5,589 nt of DNA from a bacterium (GTDB lineage: Bacteria; Patescibacteriota; Minisyncoccia; Phycocordibacterales; VMEP01), in the NCBI GenBank assembly GCA_030699625.1, contig JAUYLU010000065.1, positions 1 to 5,589 on the forward strand, read 5' to 3'. The notes under the pieces were generated by a model. The model was given only the letters and a program-made list of their open reading frames with translations. It had not been told where the DNA came from and ran no database searches. Both the position numbers and the translations under genes were made by a program. Positions 1 to 4,967 of the stretch are shown here, in pieces (within the stretch, counting starts at the first letter, position 1; the number at the start of each line of letters is the position of its first letter).

Positions 1-29
1 TGCCTGCGCCGAGGCTTCGGCAGGCAGGC
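1..29. repeat. Imperfect GCCTGCCTG-type palindrome inside cysS
   Basis: The leftmost bases form an imperfect inverted repeat (GCCGA paired with TCGGC, flanked by TGCCTG and GGCAGG). It encodes the alanine-rich segment around residues 337-347 of CysRS. The GCCTGCCTG core, read on the minus strand, recurs in the hairpin after the peptidase gene at 4022-4059. It may be a short dispersed repeat tolerated in a coding region, or simply local base composition. Confidence 0.4.
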
Positions 30-1041
30 CGAGGGCGAGAAAGTGCGCTTTCAATTTTTCAAATGAATTCTGGGCGCCCGTCATGGCCTCCTCGCTCCAT
101 TCGAGCGGTTTCCGATAATGGGTGCCGAGGAGGAGGAACCGGTAGGAGAGGGGAGAGAAGCCGAGCCGCTCGAGCTCGTTGAGGCGCAGGATGTTTCCCA
201 CGGACTTGGCCATCTTCTCGCCGCCCATCTGGACGAAGCCGCTGTGCATCCAGATGTCGACGAATTTCCCCCCGGTGGCGCTCTCGGATTGGGCGATCTC
301 GTTCGTGTGGTGCGGGAAGATGAGGTCGACGCCGCCCGTGTGTATGTCGAAATGCTCCCCAAGATATTTCATGGCCATGGCAGAGCACTCTATGTGCCAG
401 CCGGGGAAGCCCGTGCCCCACGGCGACGGCCATTCCTGTTCGCGTTTCCCGCTTTTGGTGGAAAATTTCCAGAGGGCGAAGTCGGCGGGATTTTTCTTTT
501 CTTCTTTCTTTTCCACCCGCGCGCCTTCCAGAAGCTTCGCCTCATCGAGACGGGCAAGCGTTCCGTAGCCGCTGTCTTTCGAGGTGTCGAAATAGACTCC
601 GTCAGAGATGGCGTAGGTGAAGCCCTTTTCTTCGAGCTTTTTGATGAGGGCTATCTGCTCCTCGACATGGGCGGAAGCGCGCGGGAAAGCCATTTCGGCG
701 ACGTTGATATTGAGGGATTTGAGGCCCCGCATGAAATCGTCGGTGTAATAGTCAGCGATCTCCCTTGCGCTCTTTTTTTGGCGCTTCGCCTCGCGCTCGA
801 CCTTGTCCTCCCCGGTGTCTTCGGCAAGGTGCCCGACGTCGGTGATGTTCATGACGTGCGTCACTTTGTAGCCGCCCTGCTTGAGCGCGCGCCGAAGCAG
901 GTCGGCGAAGACGAAGCTCCGGAAATTCCCGATGTGCTGGAAATGATAGACCGTGGGGCCGCAGGAATAGAGCCCGACGGTTTCGCCTGCTTTTTTATCG
1001 AGAGGCTCTTTTTTTCTTGTGAACGTATTGTAGAATAGCAT
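1..1041 (-). CDS. cysS: Cysteinyl-tRNA synthetase, 3' end missing
   Basis: Class I aminoacyl-tRNA synthetase that charges tRNA-Cys with cysteine in the cytoplasm. The first 347 residues are visible; family members are usually about 460, so roughly the last 110 (tRNA-binding helical part) lie beyond the window. The reading shows SCGPTVY with Cys27, the HIGN signature at 36-39, WHIECSAM with Cys219, GGVDLIFPHHTNEIAQSE with His244/His245 and Glu248, and KMAKS at 276-280 (a KMSKS variant). Cys27, Cys219, a His of the HH pair and Glu248 match the four zinc ligands known for bacterial CysRS, which select cysteine. The ATG at 1041 gives the usual short N-terminus before the nucleotide-binding fold. 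It begins 18 bp after the transporter stop with no strong Shine-Dalgarno, so the two are probably co-transcribed. Nothing appears broken. Confidence 0.97.
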   Translation of the reverse strand, partial: MLFYNTFTRKKEPLDKKAGETVGLYSCGPTVYHFQHIGNFRSFVFADLLRRALKQGGYKVTHVMNITDVGHLAEDTGEDKVEREAKRQKKSAREIADYYTDDFMRGLKSLNINVAEMAFPRASAHVEEQIALIKKLEEKGFTYAISDGVYFDTSKDSGYGTLARLDEAKLLEGARVEKKEEKKNPADFALWKFSTKSGKREQEWPSPWGTGFPGWHIECSAMAMKYLGEHFDIHTGGVDLIFPHHTNEIAQSESATGGKFVDIWMHSGFVQMGGEKMAKSVGNILRLNELERLGFSPLSYRFLLLGTHYRKPLEWSEEAMTGAQNSFEKLKAHFLALGLPAEASAQA

Positions 1042-1059
1042 TGCGTTTCAGTCCGTTTT

Positions 1060-2322
1060 CTAGACGACCAGATAGTGCCATGCGAGAAGAAGGGCGATCG
1101 TCGCCATGAAGACCGTTATGGTTATCCCGAAAAAGTTCGACCGGAAAGAATTGACCTTATCGCCCATGATCTTCCGGTTGTTGCCTATCAAAAGGATGAG
1201 CACCATGAGTATCGGGGCGATGATGCCGTTCAGGACGGCGGCATAGTACAGCATTTTTATGGGATTGACCGGCCCCAGGTTGGCAAAAAGCCCTACGAGC
1301 GTGGAAATGATGATAACGGCATAGAATCCCGGCGCCTGACGGAACGTCTTTCCGAGGCTCGCTTTCCAGCCGAGCGCCTGCGAGATCGCGTAGGCGGCCG
1401 AACCGGCGAGCACCGGCACGGCGAGAAGCCCCGTGCCCACTATGCCGAGCGTGAACAGGAGCGAGGCGAACTCCCCGGCGAGCGGTTTGAGCGCAAGGGC
1501 GGCGTCCGTGGCGGTTTCGATGTTCGTGATGCCATGGGCGCCGAATGTCGCGGCCGCCGTGACGATAATGAACACCGTCACCATTTGGGAAAAAACCATC
1601 CCCACCGTGGTGTCCCATCTGAGTTCGCGCATTTTTTTATTGCTCGCCGTGCCTACGGCGCACACGCGGTGGCGGGAAATCTCCTCTTCGACCTCTTGGT
1701 CAGATTGCCAAAAAAAGAGGTAGGGGCATATGGTGGTGCCGAAAATCGCGGCCAGATTGAAAATGAAGGCTTTGTCCCATATGAATTGCGGGGTAATGAG
1801 CGAGGAGAAAACCGCTCCCCAGTCTTTCGTGACGATGAGGGCGGTCACGAAATACGACAGCAGGAGAAGCGTCAGATATTTCAGGAAACGGGCATAGGTC
1901 GGATAGGGGATGAATATTTCGAGAAGCATCGGTCCGATAGTGATGCCCAAGAGGAGGTACATGAACGGCATGGGAACGAACAGCTGGATGGAAGAGGCCA
2001 TGGCCCCAAGGTTGGCGCCGATGGTGTACACGTTGGCGACGAAAAGCAGCGAGACTGCTCCGTACAGCACGGAGCTCGGATAGTGCCGCTTGATGACCCC
2101 GGAAAGTCCGCTGCACGTCACAAGCCCGATGCGTCCGCTCATCTCCTGTATGGCCACCATGAACGGCAACGCGAACGCCGCCGTCCAAAGCTGCCCCAAG
2201 CCGAACATCGCTCCCGTCTGCGAATACGTGGCGACGGAGGTCGGGTCGTTGTCGGATGCGCCGGTCAAGAACCCCGGCCCGAAAAGTTTGGAGATGCGTT
2301 TAAGAAGCGGAGCTTTGGCCAT
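1060..2322 (-). CDS. NRAMP-family divalent metal transporter, divergent metal site
   Basis: A 420-residue polytopic membrane protein of the NRAMP (SLC11) family, normally proton-coupled uptake carriers for Mn2+ or Fe2+; relatives move Mg2+ or other ions. The fold is recognisable from GPGFLTGASDNDP at the start of TM1, the IQEM(S)xRIGLVT segment after TM2, and the TM6 stretch FGTTICPYLFFWQSDQEVEEE (about 194-214). About ten or eleven hydrophobic segments can be drawn. The canonical TM1 DPGN is DPTS (26-29) and the canonical TM6 MPHN is CPYL (199-202), so the metal ligands and proton-pathway residues of MntH-type members are replaced and the substrate cannot be assigned. The reading frame stays open up to 2502, but the ATG at 2322 is preferred: it gives the usual short N-terminus and lies about 44 nt below a strong promoter that the longer form would overlap. 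No Shine-Dalgarno is visible. It is first in a likely operon with cysS. Confidence 0.9.
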   Translation of the reverse strand: MAKAPLLKRISKLFGPGFLTGASDNDPTSVATYSQTGAMFGLGQLWTAAFALPFMVAIQEMSGRIGLVTCSGLSGVIKRHYPSSVLYGAVSLLFVANVYTIGANLGAMASSIQLFVPMPFMYLLLGITIGPMLLEIFIPYPTYARFLKYLTLLLLSYFVTALIVTKDWGAVFSSLITPQFIWDKAFIFNLAAIFGTTICPYLFFWQSDQEVEEEISRHRVCAVGTASNKKMRELRWDTTVGMVFSQMVTVFIIVTAAATFGAHGITNIETATDAALALKPLAGEFASLLFTLGIVGTGLLAVPVLAGSAAYAISQALGWKASLGKTFRQAPGFYAVIIISTLVGLFANLGPVNPIKMLYYAAVLNGIIAPILMVLILLIGNNRKIMGDKVNSFRSNFFGITITVFMATIALLLAWHYLVV

Positions 2323-2372
2323 ACGGCAATGAAGGGGTAAAGAAGCGAAATAGACTGGCGTCGATACTGAAA

Positions 2373-2401
2373 AGTATAGCAAAGAGAGCTCCTCCCACCA
2401 A
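2373..2401 (-). promoter_or_regulatory. Sigma70-type promoter for the transporter-cysS operon
   Basis: On the minus strand TTGGTG (2401-2396) is followed by a 17-nt spacer and TATACT (2378-2373), with TGC directly before the -10 (an extended -10). Transcription would start near 2366 and give a leader of about 44 nt before the ATG at 2322. The -35 touches the degenerate half unit of the hairpin array. Confidence 0.65.
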
Positions 2402-2404
2402 TTT

Positions 2405-2420
2405 GATTCGCTCGTTATAT
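2405..2420. repeat. Degenerate half unit at left edge of hairpin array
   Basis: The sequence TTCGCTCGTTATAT resembles the right half of a unit (CTCGCT loop followed by an arm ending TTATAT), but no matching left arm is found upstream. Its TTATATG (2415-2421) can pair with CATATAA (2438-2444) of the first full unit, enclosing the 10-bp palindrome TTCCGCGGAA at 2427-2436. Confidence 0.5.
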
Positions 2421-2438
2421 GCCCGCTTCCGCGGAAAC

Positions 2439-2508
2439 ATATAAGTGCGTCGCTCGGTCGAAAGGAAAGCAGAATACCGCTTCCTTTCTCCCTCGCTAGC
2501 ACTTATAT
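2439..2508. repeat. Hairpin array unit 1
   Basis: Outer arms ATATAAGTGC (2439-2448) and GCACTTATAT (2499-2508) pair perfectly over 10 bp. Facing loop strands are TCGCTC (2450-2455) and CTCGCT (2492-2497), followed by a GG:CC clamp. The inner stem is GAAAGGAAAGC (2460-2470) with GCTTCCTTTC (2479-2488), one A bulged, and an 8-nt loop. Confidence 0.85.
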
Positions 2509-2534
2509 CGTATATTTAACGATATACGATATAA
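2503..2534. repeat. Linker palindrome between units 1 and 2
   Basis: TTATATCGTATAT (2503-2515) and ATATACGATATAA (2522-2534) form a perfect 13-bp inverted repeat around a 6-nt centre. It uses the right arm of unit 1 and the left arm of unit 2, so this pairing excludes the outer stems of those units. Confidence 0.75.
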
Positions 2535-2590
2535 CGGGCTCGCTCGGTCGAAATAAACCCGCTTTATTTCTCCCTCGCTGCCCGTTATAT
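2529..2590. repeat. Hairpin array unit 2
   Basis: Outer arms ATATAACGGGC (2529-2539) and GCCCGTTATAT (2580-2590) pair over 11 bp. Facing TCGCTC (2540-2545) and CTCGCT (2574-2579) come next, then a GG:CC clamp. The inner stem is GAAATAAA (2550-2557) with TTTATTTC (2563-2570) and the loop CCCGC. This is the cleanest copy. Confidence 0.87.
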
Positions 2591-2607
2591 GTCCTTACAA
2601 GGCAAAT

Positions 2608-2680
2608 AGGTATATAAGCGCGTCGTTCGATTCCAACAAATGCAAGCATTTACTGGAATCTCTCTAGCGCTTATATACCT
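2608..2680. repeat. Hairpin array unit 3 (divergent)
   Basis: It has the longest outer stem of the array: AGGTATATAAGCGC (2608-2621) and GCGCTTATATACCT (2667-2680), 14 bp and perfect. The internal loop is shortened by four bases on both sides (GTCGTTC against TCTCTA) and lacks the GG:CC clamp. The inner stem is GATTCCA with TGGAATC, then AAATGC-AA-GCATTT beyond a 2x2 AC/AC loop. Confidence 0.82.
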
Positions 2681-2695
2681 TACGCTTCGCAGGCA

Positions 2696-2757
2696 TATAA
2701 CTGGTTCGCTCGGGTCAAATTGAAGCGAGCTTCATTTTCCCCTCGCTGCCAGTTATA
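2696..2757. repeat. Hairpin array unit 4, overlapping the peptidase promoter
   Basis: Outer arms TATAACTGG (2696-2704) and CCAGTTATA (2749-2757) pair over 9 bp. Facing TCGCTC (2706-2711) and CTCGCT (2742-2747) follow, then an expanded GGG:CCC clamp. The inner stem AAATTGAAGC (2717-2726) pairs with GCTTCATTTT (2729-2738) apart from one mismatch. The right arm runs into TATAAT, the likely -10 of the peptidase gene. Confidence 0.82.
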
Positions 2758-2759
2758 AT
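2731..2759 (+). promoter_or_regulatory. Promoter of the S41 peptidase gene, leaderless arrangement
   Basis: A perfect TATAAT -10 (2754-2759) lies 17 nt downstream of a weak TTCATT -35 (2731-2736). The ATG at 2767 is only 7 nt beyond the -10, so transcription should begin at or next to the start codon. Both boxes sit inside hairpin unit 4, which could therefore affect promoter access. Confidence 0.55.
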
Positions 2760-2766
2760 CAAACCT

Positions 2767-4011
2767 ATGTTCGGTACGCTCATCAGGGAAATCCCGCGCC
2801 ATCACGTCATCGCCGGCCTCGTCGCCCTCGCCCTTCTCGCGGGCTCGTTCGGGGCGGGCGTATGGGCGGGCAGGGACCGCTCTCCCGAGATCGACAAAGC
2901 GACAGGCCTCTCCAACAAGACGCCCGAGACGCCGCTTCCGGCGGGCACCGACTTCTCGCCGTTCTGGAAGGCCTGGAACGTGCTCAACGAGAAGTACGTC
3001 TCGTACAACGGCTCGACCACCGACCAGGAGAAGGTCTGGGGCGCCATCGAAGGGCTCGCGAACTCGCTCGGCGACCCCTACACCGTCTTTTTCCCGCCGC
3101 AGGAATCGAAGGACTTCGATGCCTCCATCAGCGGCGAGTTCACCGGCGTCGGCATGGAGATAGGGCTTCGGGACCGCCTCCTCACCGTCATCGCGCCCCT
3201 CAAAGGCACGCCCGCCGACCGCGCCGGCATCAAGGCGGGAGACCGGATACTGAAGATCAACGGCACGCCGACCACCGACATGTCGGTGGAAAAGGCGGTG
3301 TCGCTCATCCGCGGCCCGAAAGGGACCGACGTCGCGCTCTCGCTCGCGAGGGAGGGCGAGGACGAAGCCATCGAGCTCAAAGTGACGCGCGACGTCATCG
3401 TCATCCCGACGATCGACACCGAGCTTCGGAAGGACGGCGTTTTTGTCATCAGGCTTTACAGCTTCTCGGCGAACGCGCCCGGCCTTTTTAGGAACGCGCT
3501 TCAAGAATTTGTCGATTCCGGGAGCGCCTTGCTCCTCCTCGACCTTCGCAACAACCCGGGCGGCTATCTCGAGGCGGCCGTCGACATGGCGAGCTGGTTT
3601 TTGCCCGCGGGCAAGGTGGTGGTCTCCGAAGAGAACAACAAGAACGGCGAAAAGGAGGTCTTCCGGAGCAAGGGCTACAACATCTTCACCGACAAGCTCA
3701 AATTCGTCATTCTCGTGAACGAGGGTTCGGCGTCGGCGTCGGAAATCCTCGCCGGGGCGCTCCGCGAGCACAAGGTGGCGACGCTCGTCGGCGAAAAAAC
3801 CTTCGGCAAGGGCTCGGTCCAGGAGCTCGTGAAAATCACGCCGGAGACCTCGCTCAAAGTGACGGTAGCGCGCTGGCTGACGCCCCTCGGCGTCTCCATC
3901 TCCGAAGGGGGCTTGAAACCCGACGTCGAGGTCTCGATATCGAGGGAGGACACCGAGAAGGAGAGGGACCCCCAGCTTGAGCGCGCCGTTTCGATACTGC
4001 TTAAGCAATGA
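2767..4011 (+). CDS. S41 family C-terminal processing peptidase (CtpA/Prc-like)
   Basis: A 414-residue serine protease that trims C-termini or degrades envelope proteins outside the cytoplasmic membrane. A hydrophobic segment at about 14-33 looks like an uncleaved signal anchor. Next come an N-terminal helical part (FWKAWNVLNEKYV), a PDZ domain from about 127 to 205 (GVGMEIGL, then GIKAGDRILKING), and the S41 catalytic core. The Ser-Lys dyad is intact: Ser323 in NEGSASASEI and Lys348 in FGKGSVQ, 25 residues apart with Gln352 four further on. This matches the known Ser430/Lys455/Gln459 spacing of E. coli Prc. Length is normal for the CtpA group. The start is set by the ATG 7 nt after a TATAAT box, with no room for a Shine-Dalgarno. 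It is divergent from the transporter across the hairpin array, and its physiological substrate is not indicated by context. Confidence 0.95.
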   Translation: MFGTLIREIPRHHVIAGLVALALLAGSFGAGVWAGRDRSPEIDKATGLSNKTPETPLPAGTDFSPFWKAWNVLNEKYVSYNGSTTDQEKVWGAIEGLANSLGDPYTVFFPPQESKDFDASISGEFTGVGMEIGLRDRLLTVIAPLKGTPADRAGIKAGDRILKINGTPTTDMSVEKAVSLIRGPKGTDVALSLAREGEDEAIELKVTRDVIVIPTIDTELRKDGVFVIRLYSFSANAPGLFRNALQEFVDSGSALLLLDLRNNPGGYLEAAVDMASWFLPAGKVVVSEENNKNGEKEVFRSKGYNIFTDKLKFVILVNEGSASASEILAGALREHKVATLVGEKTFGKGSVQELVKITPETSLKVTVARWLTPLGVSISEGGLKPDVEVSISREDTEKERDPQLERAVSILLKQ

Positions 4012-4021
4012 ATCCGTTAGA

Positions 4022-4059
4022 GGCCGCCTGCCTGTGCGTGCGCACGCAGACAGGCGGCC
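4022..4059. repeat. GC-rich hairpin after the peptidase gene, no U-tract
   Basis: GGCCGCCTG (4022-4030) pairs with CAGGCGGCC (4051-4059). After a C/A mismatch the pairing continues through CTG/CAG and CGTGC/GCACG with a TG bulge. It is followed by AAAAA, not by a T-run, so it is not a standard intrinsic terminator on the plus strand, nor on the minus strand. It shares the GCCTGCCTG core with the palindrome at 1-29, suggesting a dispersed repeat; it could still stabilise the mRNA 3' end. Confidence 0.7.
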
Positions 4060-4066
4060 AAAAACA

Positions 4067-4087
4067 GATAACGGATAACGCATAACA
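4067..4087 (+). repeat. Three tandem heptamers
   Basis: GATAACG, GATAACG and CATAACA follow each other directly. Only three copies exist and no function is evident. Confidence 0.6.
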
Positions 4088-4090
4088 AAG

Positions 4091-4207
4091 AACGGGACTT
4101 GTCCCGTTAGAAATTCACAAAAGTGTATGTTTCCCAAAAGTGATGCATACAGAGGTCGAACGATTTTAAAAACAATACATTATGAGTCTTAATTTCTAAT
4201 GGGATGA
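4091..4207 (+). promoter_or_regulatory. Possible switching leader ahead of rplI
   Basis: AACGGGAC (4091-4098) and GTCCCGTT (4101-4108) form a perfect 8-bp hairpin. The same GTCCCGTT strand also pairs, as 4099-4115, with 4191-4207 over 17 positions (14 Watson-Crick and three G-U pairs), and this second stem contains the rplI ATG. The two stems are mutually exclusive. The enclosed 75 nt hold a direct repeat CAAAAGTG (4118-4125 and 4135-4142, 17-nt period) and a TGTATG/CATACA stem (4124-4129 with 4146-4151). The layout fits a translation on/off switch, perhaps by L9 itself, but a repeat element is an equal alternative. No convincing promoter, terminator or Shine-Dalgarno was found here, so rplI may be read from the peptidase transcript. 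Confidence 0.35.
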
Positions 4208-4647
4208 AAATGATACTCCTCAAGGACGTGCCAGGGCTCGGCCGTCGCCATGAAGTGAAGGAAGTCTCGCCGGGCTACGCGAGGAACTTTCTCATGCCGC
4301 GAAAGCTCGCGGCACCCGCCGCGCCTGATGCGCTTGCCAATCTCACGCGCTCAGCGGTCATGGAAGAGGCGGAAGAGCGGGTGAAGCGCGAGCTTCTCCG
4401 GAAGAACATCGAGGAAGTGAACGGCAAGAAGCTCGTGGTCAAAGAGCCCGCGAACGAGGAAGGGCATCTCTATGCAGGCATCCACAAGGAGGAAATCGCG
4501 GAATATCTCCGCAGGGAGTTTCGGCTCGAAATACCGTCCGAGTTCATCGTGCTCGAGAAGCCGGTAAAGGCCCTCGGTACGTTCGAAATACCGATACGAG
4601 GGGAAGCGCGCGAGAGCACGCTTACGCTCGTCGTCGAAAAGGAATAA
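4204..4647 (+). CDS. rplI: 50S ribosomal protein bL9
   Basis: Binds domain V of 23S rRNA near the base of the L1 stalk and helps keep reading frame. At 147 residues it has the normal length (149 in E. coli). The N-terminal rRNA-binding domain shows MKMILLKDVPGLG and the hallmark GYARNFL at 24-30, followed by MPRKLA. A charged linking helix spans about 45-75, and the C-terminal domain carries GKKLVVKEPANEEGHLYAGI and ends in a short beta-rich tail. The ATG at 4204 is preferred over the in-frame ATG at 4210 because family members begin MK(V/M)ILL. There is no Shine-Dalgarno, and the start codon lies in a potential inhibitory stem formed with 4099-4115. The next small gene follows 17 bp after the stop. 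Confidence 0.97.
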   Translation: MKMILLKDVPGLGRRHEVKEVSPGYARNFLMPRKLAAPAAPDALANLTRSAVMEEAEERVKRELLRKNIEEVNGKKLVVKEPANEEGHLYAGIHKEEIAEYLRREFRLEIPSEFIVLEKPVKALGTFEIPIRGEARESTLTLVVEKE

Positions 4648-4650
4648 GTA

Positions 4651-4656
4651 AAGGAG
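4651..4656 (+). promoter_or_regulatory. Ribosome binding site deciding the start of the small gene
   Basis: AAGGAG lies 8 nt before a TTG codon at 4665. It is the best Shine-Dalgarno in the window, where most genes have none. It argues for the TTG start over the ATG at 4725, which has a weaker purine-rich GGAAGGGG at 4711-4718. Confidence 0.5.
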
Positions 4657-4664
4657 TTTCTCGG

Positions 4665-4916
4665 TTGACCAATCGAACGCTCCGGGATATCCTGCGGGGA
4701 GACCAACAACGGAAGGGGTTTAAAATGAAATCGAATGCCAAGCGTCTCGAACACGCCGGCGCTATCCAGGCTGATATGGAAGGATTGAGTCTCCAACAGC
4801 TCAAGCTCCGCGACCAGCTCATGCGTGAGAACAAGCTCTCGTTCACCGATGCCACAGCCGTGGCGCGCGGCGATAAGAAACCGAGCGATTTTGGCATCGA
4901 GTCATCCACGCAGTAA
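4665..4916 (+). CDS. Small charged protein of unknown function
   Basis: Not recognised. With the TTG start it is 83 residues. An ATG at 4725, preceded by GGAAGGGG, gives a 63-residue form beginning MKSNAKRLEH. The TTG is preferred for its AAGGAG at 8-nt spacing and its closeness to the rplI stop, but the choice is open. TTGACC (4665-4670) with TATCCT (4688-4693) at 17-nt spacing could instead be a promoter for the short form. The protein is soluble, has no membrane segment or cysteine, is rich in Lys/Arg/Asp/Glu and is probably helical through the middle (LSLQQLKLRDQLMRENKLSF); it ends with DKKPSDFGIESSTQ. Codon use resembles rplI, which supports its being real. It lies between rplI and a terminator, so it is probably the last gene of that transcript. 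Confidence 0.7.
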   Translation: MTNRTLRDILRGDQQRKGFKMKSNAKRLEHAGAIQADMEGLSLQQLKLRDQLMRENKLSFTDATAVARGDKKPSDFGIESSTQ

Positions 4917-4936
4917 CCGCGCACGATCTGAGCAAT

Positions 4937-4964
4937 AAAAAACCGCCGGGACTCGGCGGTTTTT
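4937..4964. terminator. Bidirectional intrinsic terminator between the small gene and rpmA
   Basis: CCGCCG (4943-4948) pairs with CGGCGG (4954-4959) around the loop GGACT, flanked by six A on the left and five T on the right. Read on either strand it is a GC stem followed by a U-tract. It ends the plus-strand transcript 20 bp after the small gene's stop, and the minus-strand rpmA transcript just past its stop. Confidence 0.93.
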
Positions 4965-4967
4965 AAC

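Larger units (their letters stand above)
2405..2757. repeat. Tandem array of structured hairpin units (four plus one half)
   Basis: This fills the whole gap between the divergent transporter and peptidase genes; no protein-coding signal is seen in it. Four units of 62-73 bp start every 79-90 bp. Each has an outer stem beginning TATAA and ending TTATA, a TCGCTC / CTCGCT internal loop (the two sides read identically when facing each other), a GG:CC or GGG:CCC clamp, a variable inner stem and a small loop. Stem sequences differ between units but stay complementary, while the internal-loop sequence is kept in three of four. The linkers also tend to be palindromic because neighbouring TTATA and TATAA arms can pair. 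Function is unknown: structured RNA, protein-binding cruciform array or a REP/MITE-like multiplying element are all possible. Confidence 0.85.

Noticed and set aside
118..1038. Open frame of 306 residues antisense to cysS
   Set aside because: The opposite strand encodes CysRS with all catalytic motifs intact. The antisense frame is low-complexity (runs of Glu, Phe, Leu, Arg) and matches no family; it results from third-position GC bias.
1075..2340. Open frame of 421 residues antisense to the transporter gene
   Set aside because: It is extremely rich in Arg, Glu, Gly and His with no hydrophobic core. It mirrors the codon pattern of the real transporter gene.
2323..2502. 60-residue N-terminal extension of the transporter
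   Set aside because: It would translate the promoter and hairpin unit 1. The family normally begins just before TM1, and a strong promoter lies between the two starts.
2439..2757. CRISPR array
   Set aside because: The units are palindromes with differing sequences and no identical direct repeat alternating with unique spacers of constant length; no cas gene is present.
2439..2757. tRNA genes in the hairpin array
   Set aside because: There is no cloverleaf, no GGTTCGAATCC-type T arm and no anticodon stem; each unit is a single long interrupted hairpin.
4022..4060. Intrinsic terminator for the peptidase gene
   Set aside because: The hairpin is strong but is followed by A residues and not T on the plus strand, and the minus strand also lacks a downstream T-run.
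2680..4137. Open frame of 485 residues antisense to the peptidase gene
   Set aside because: The plus strand carries a complete S41 peptidase with the Ser-Lys dyad at correct spacing. The antisense product is Arg/Asp/Glu-rich shadow sequence.
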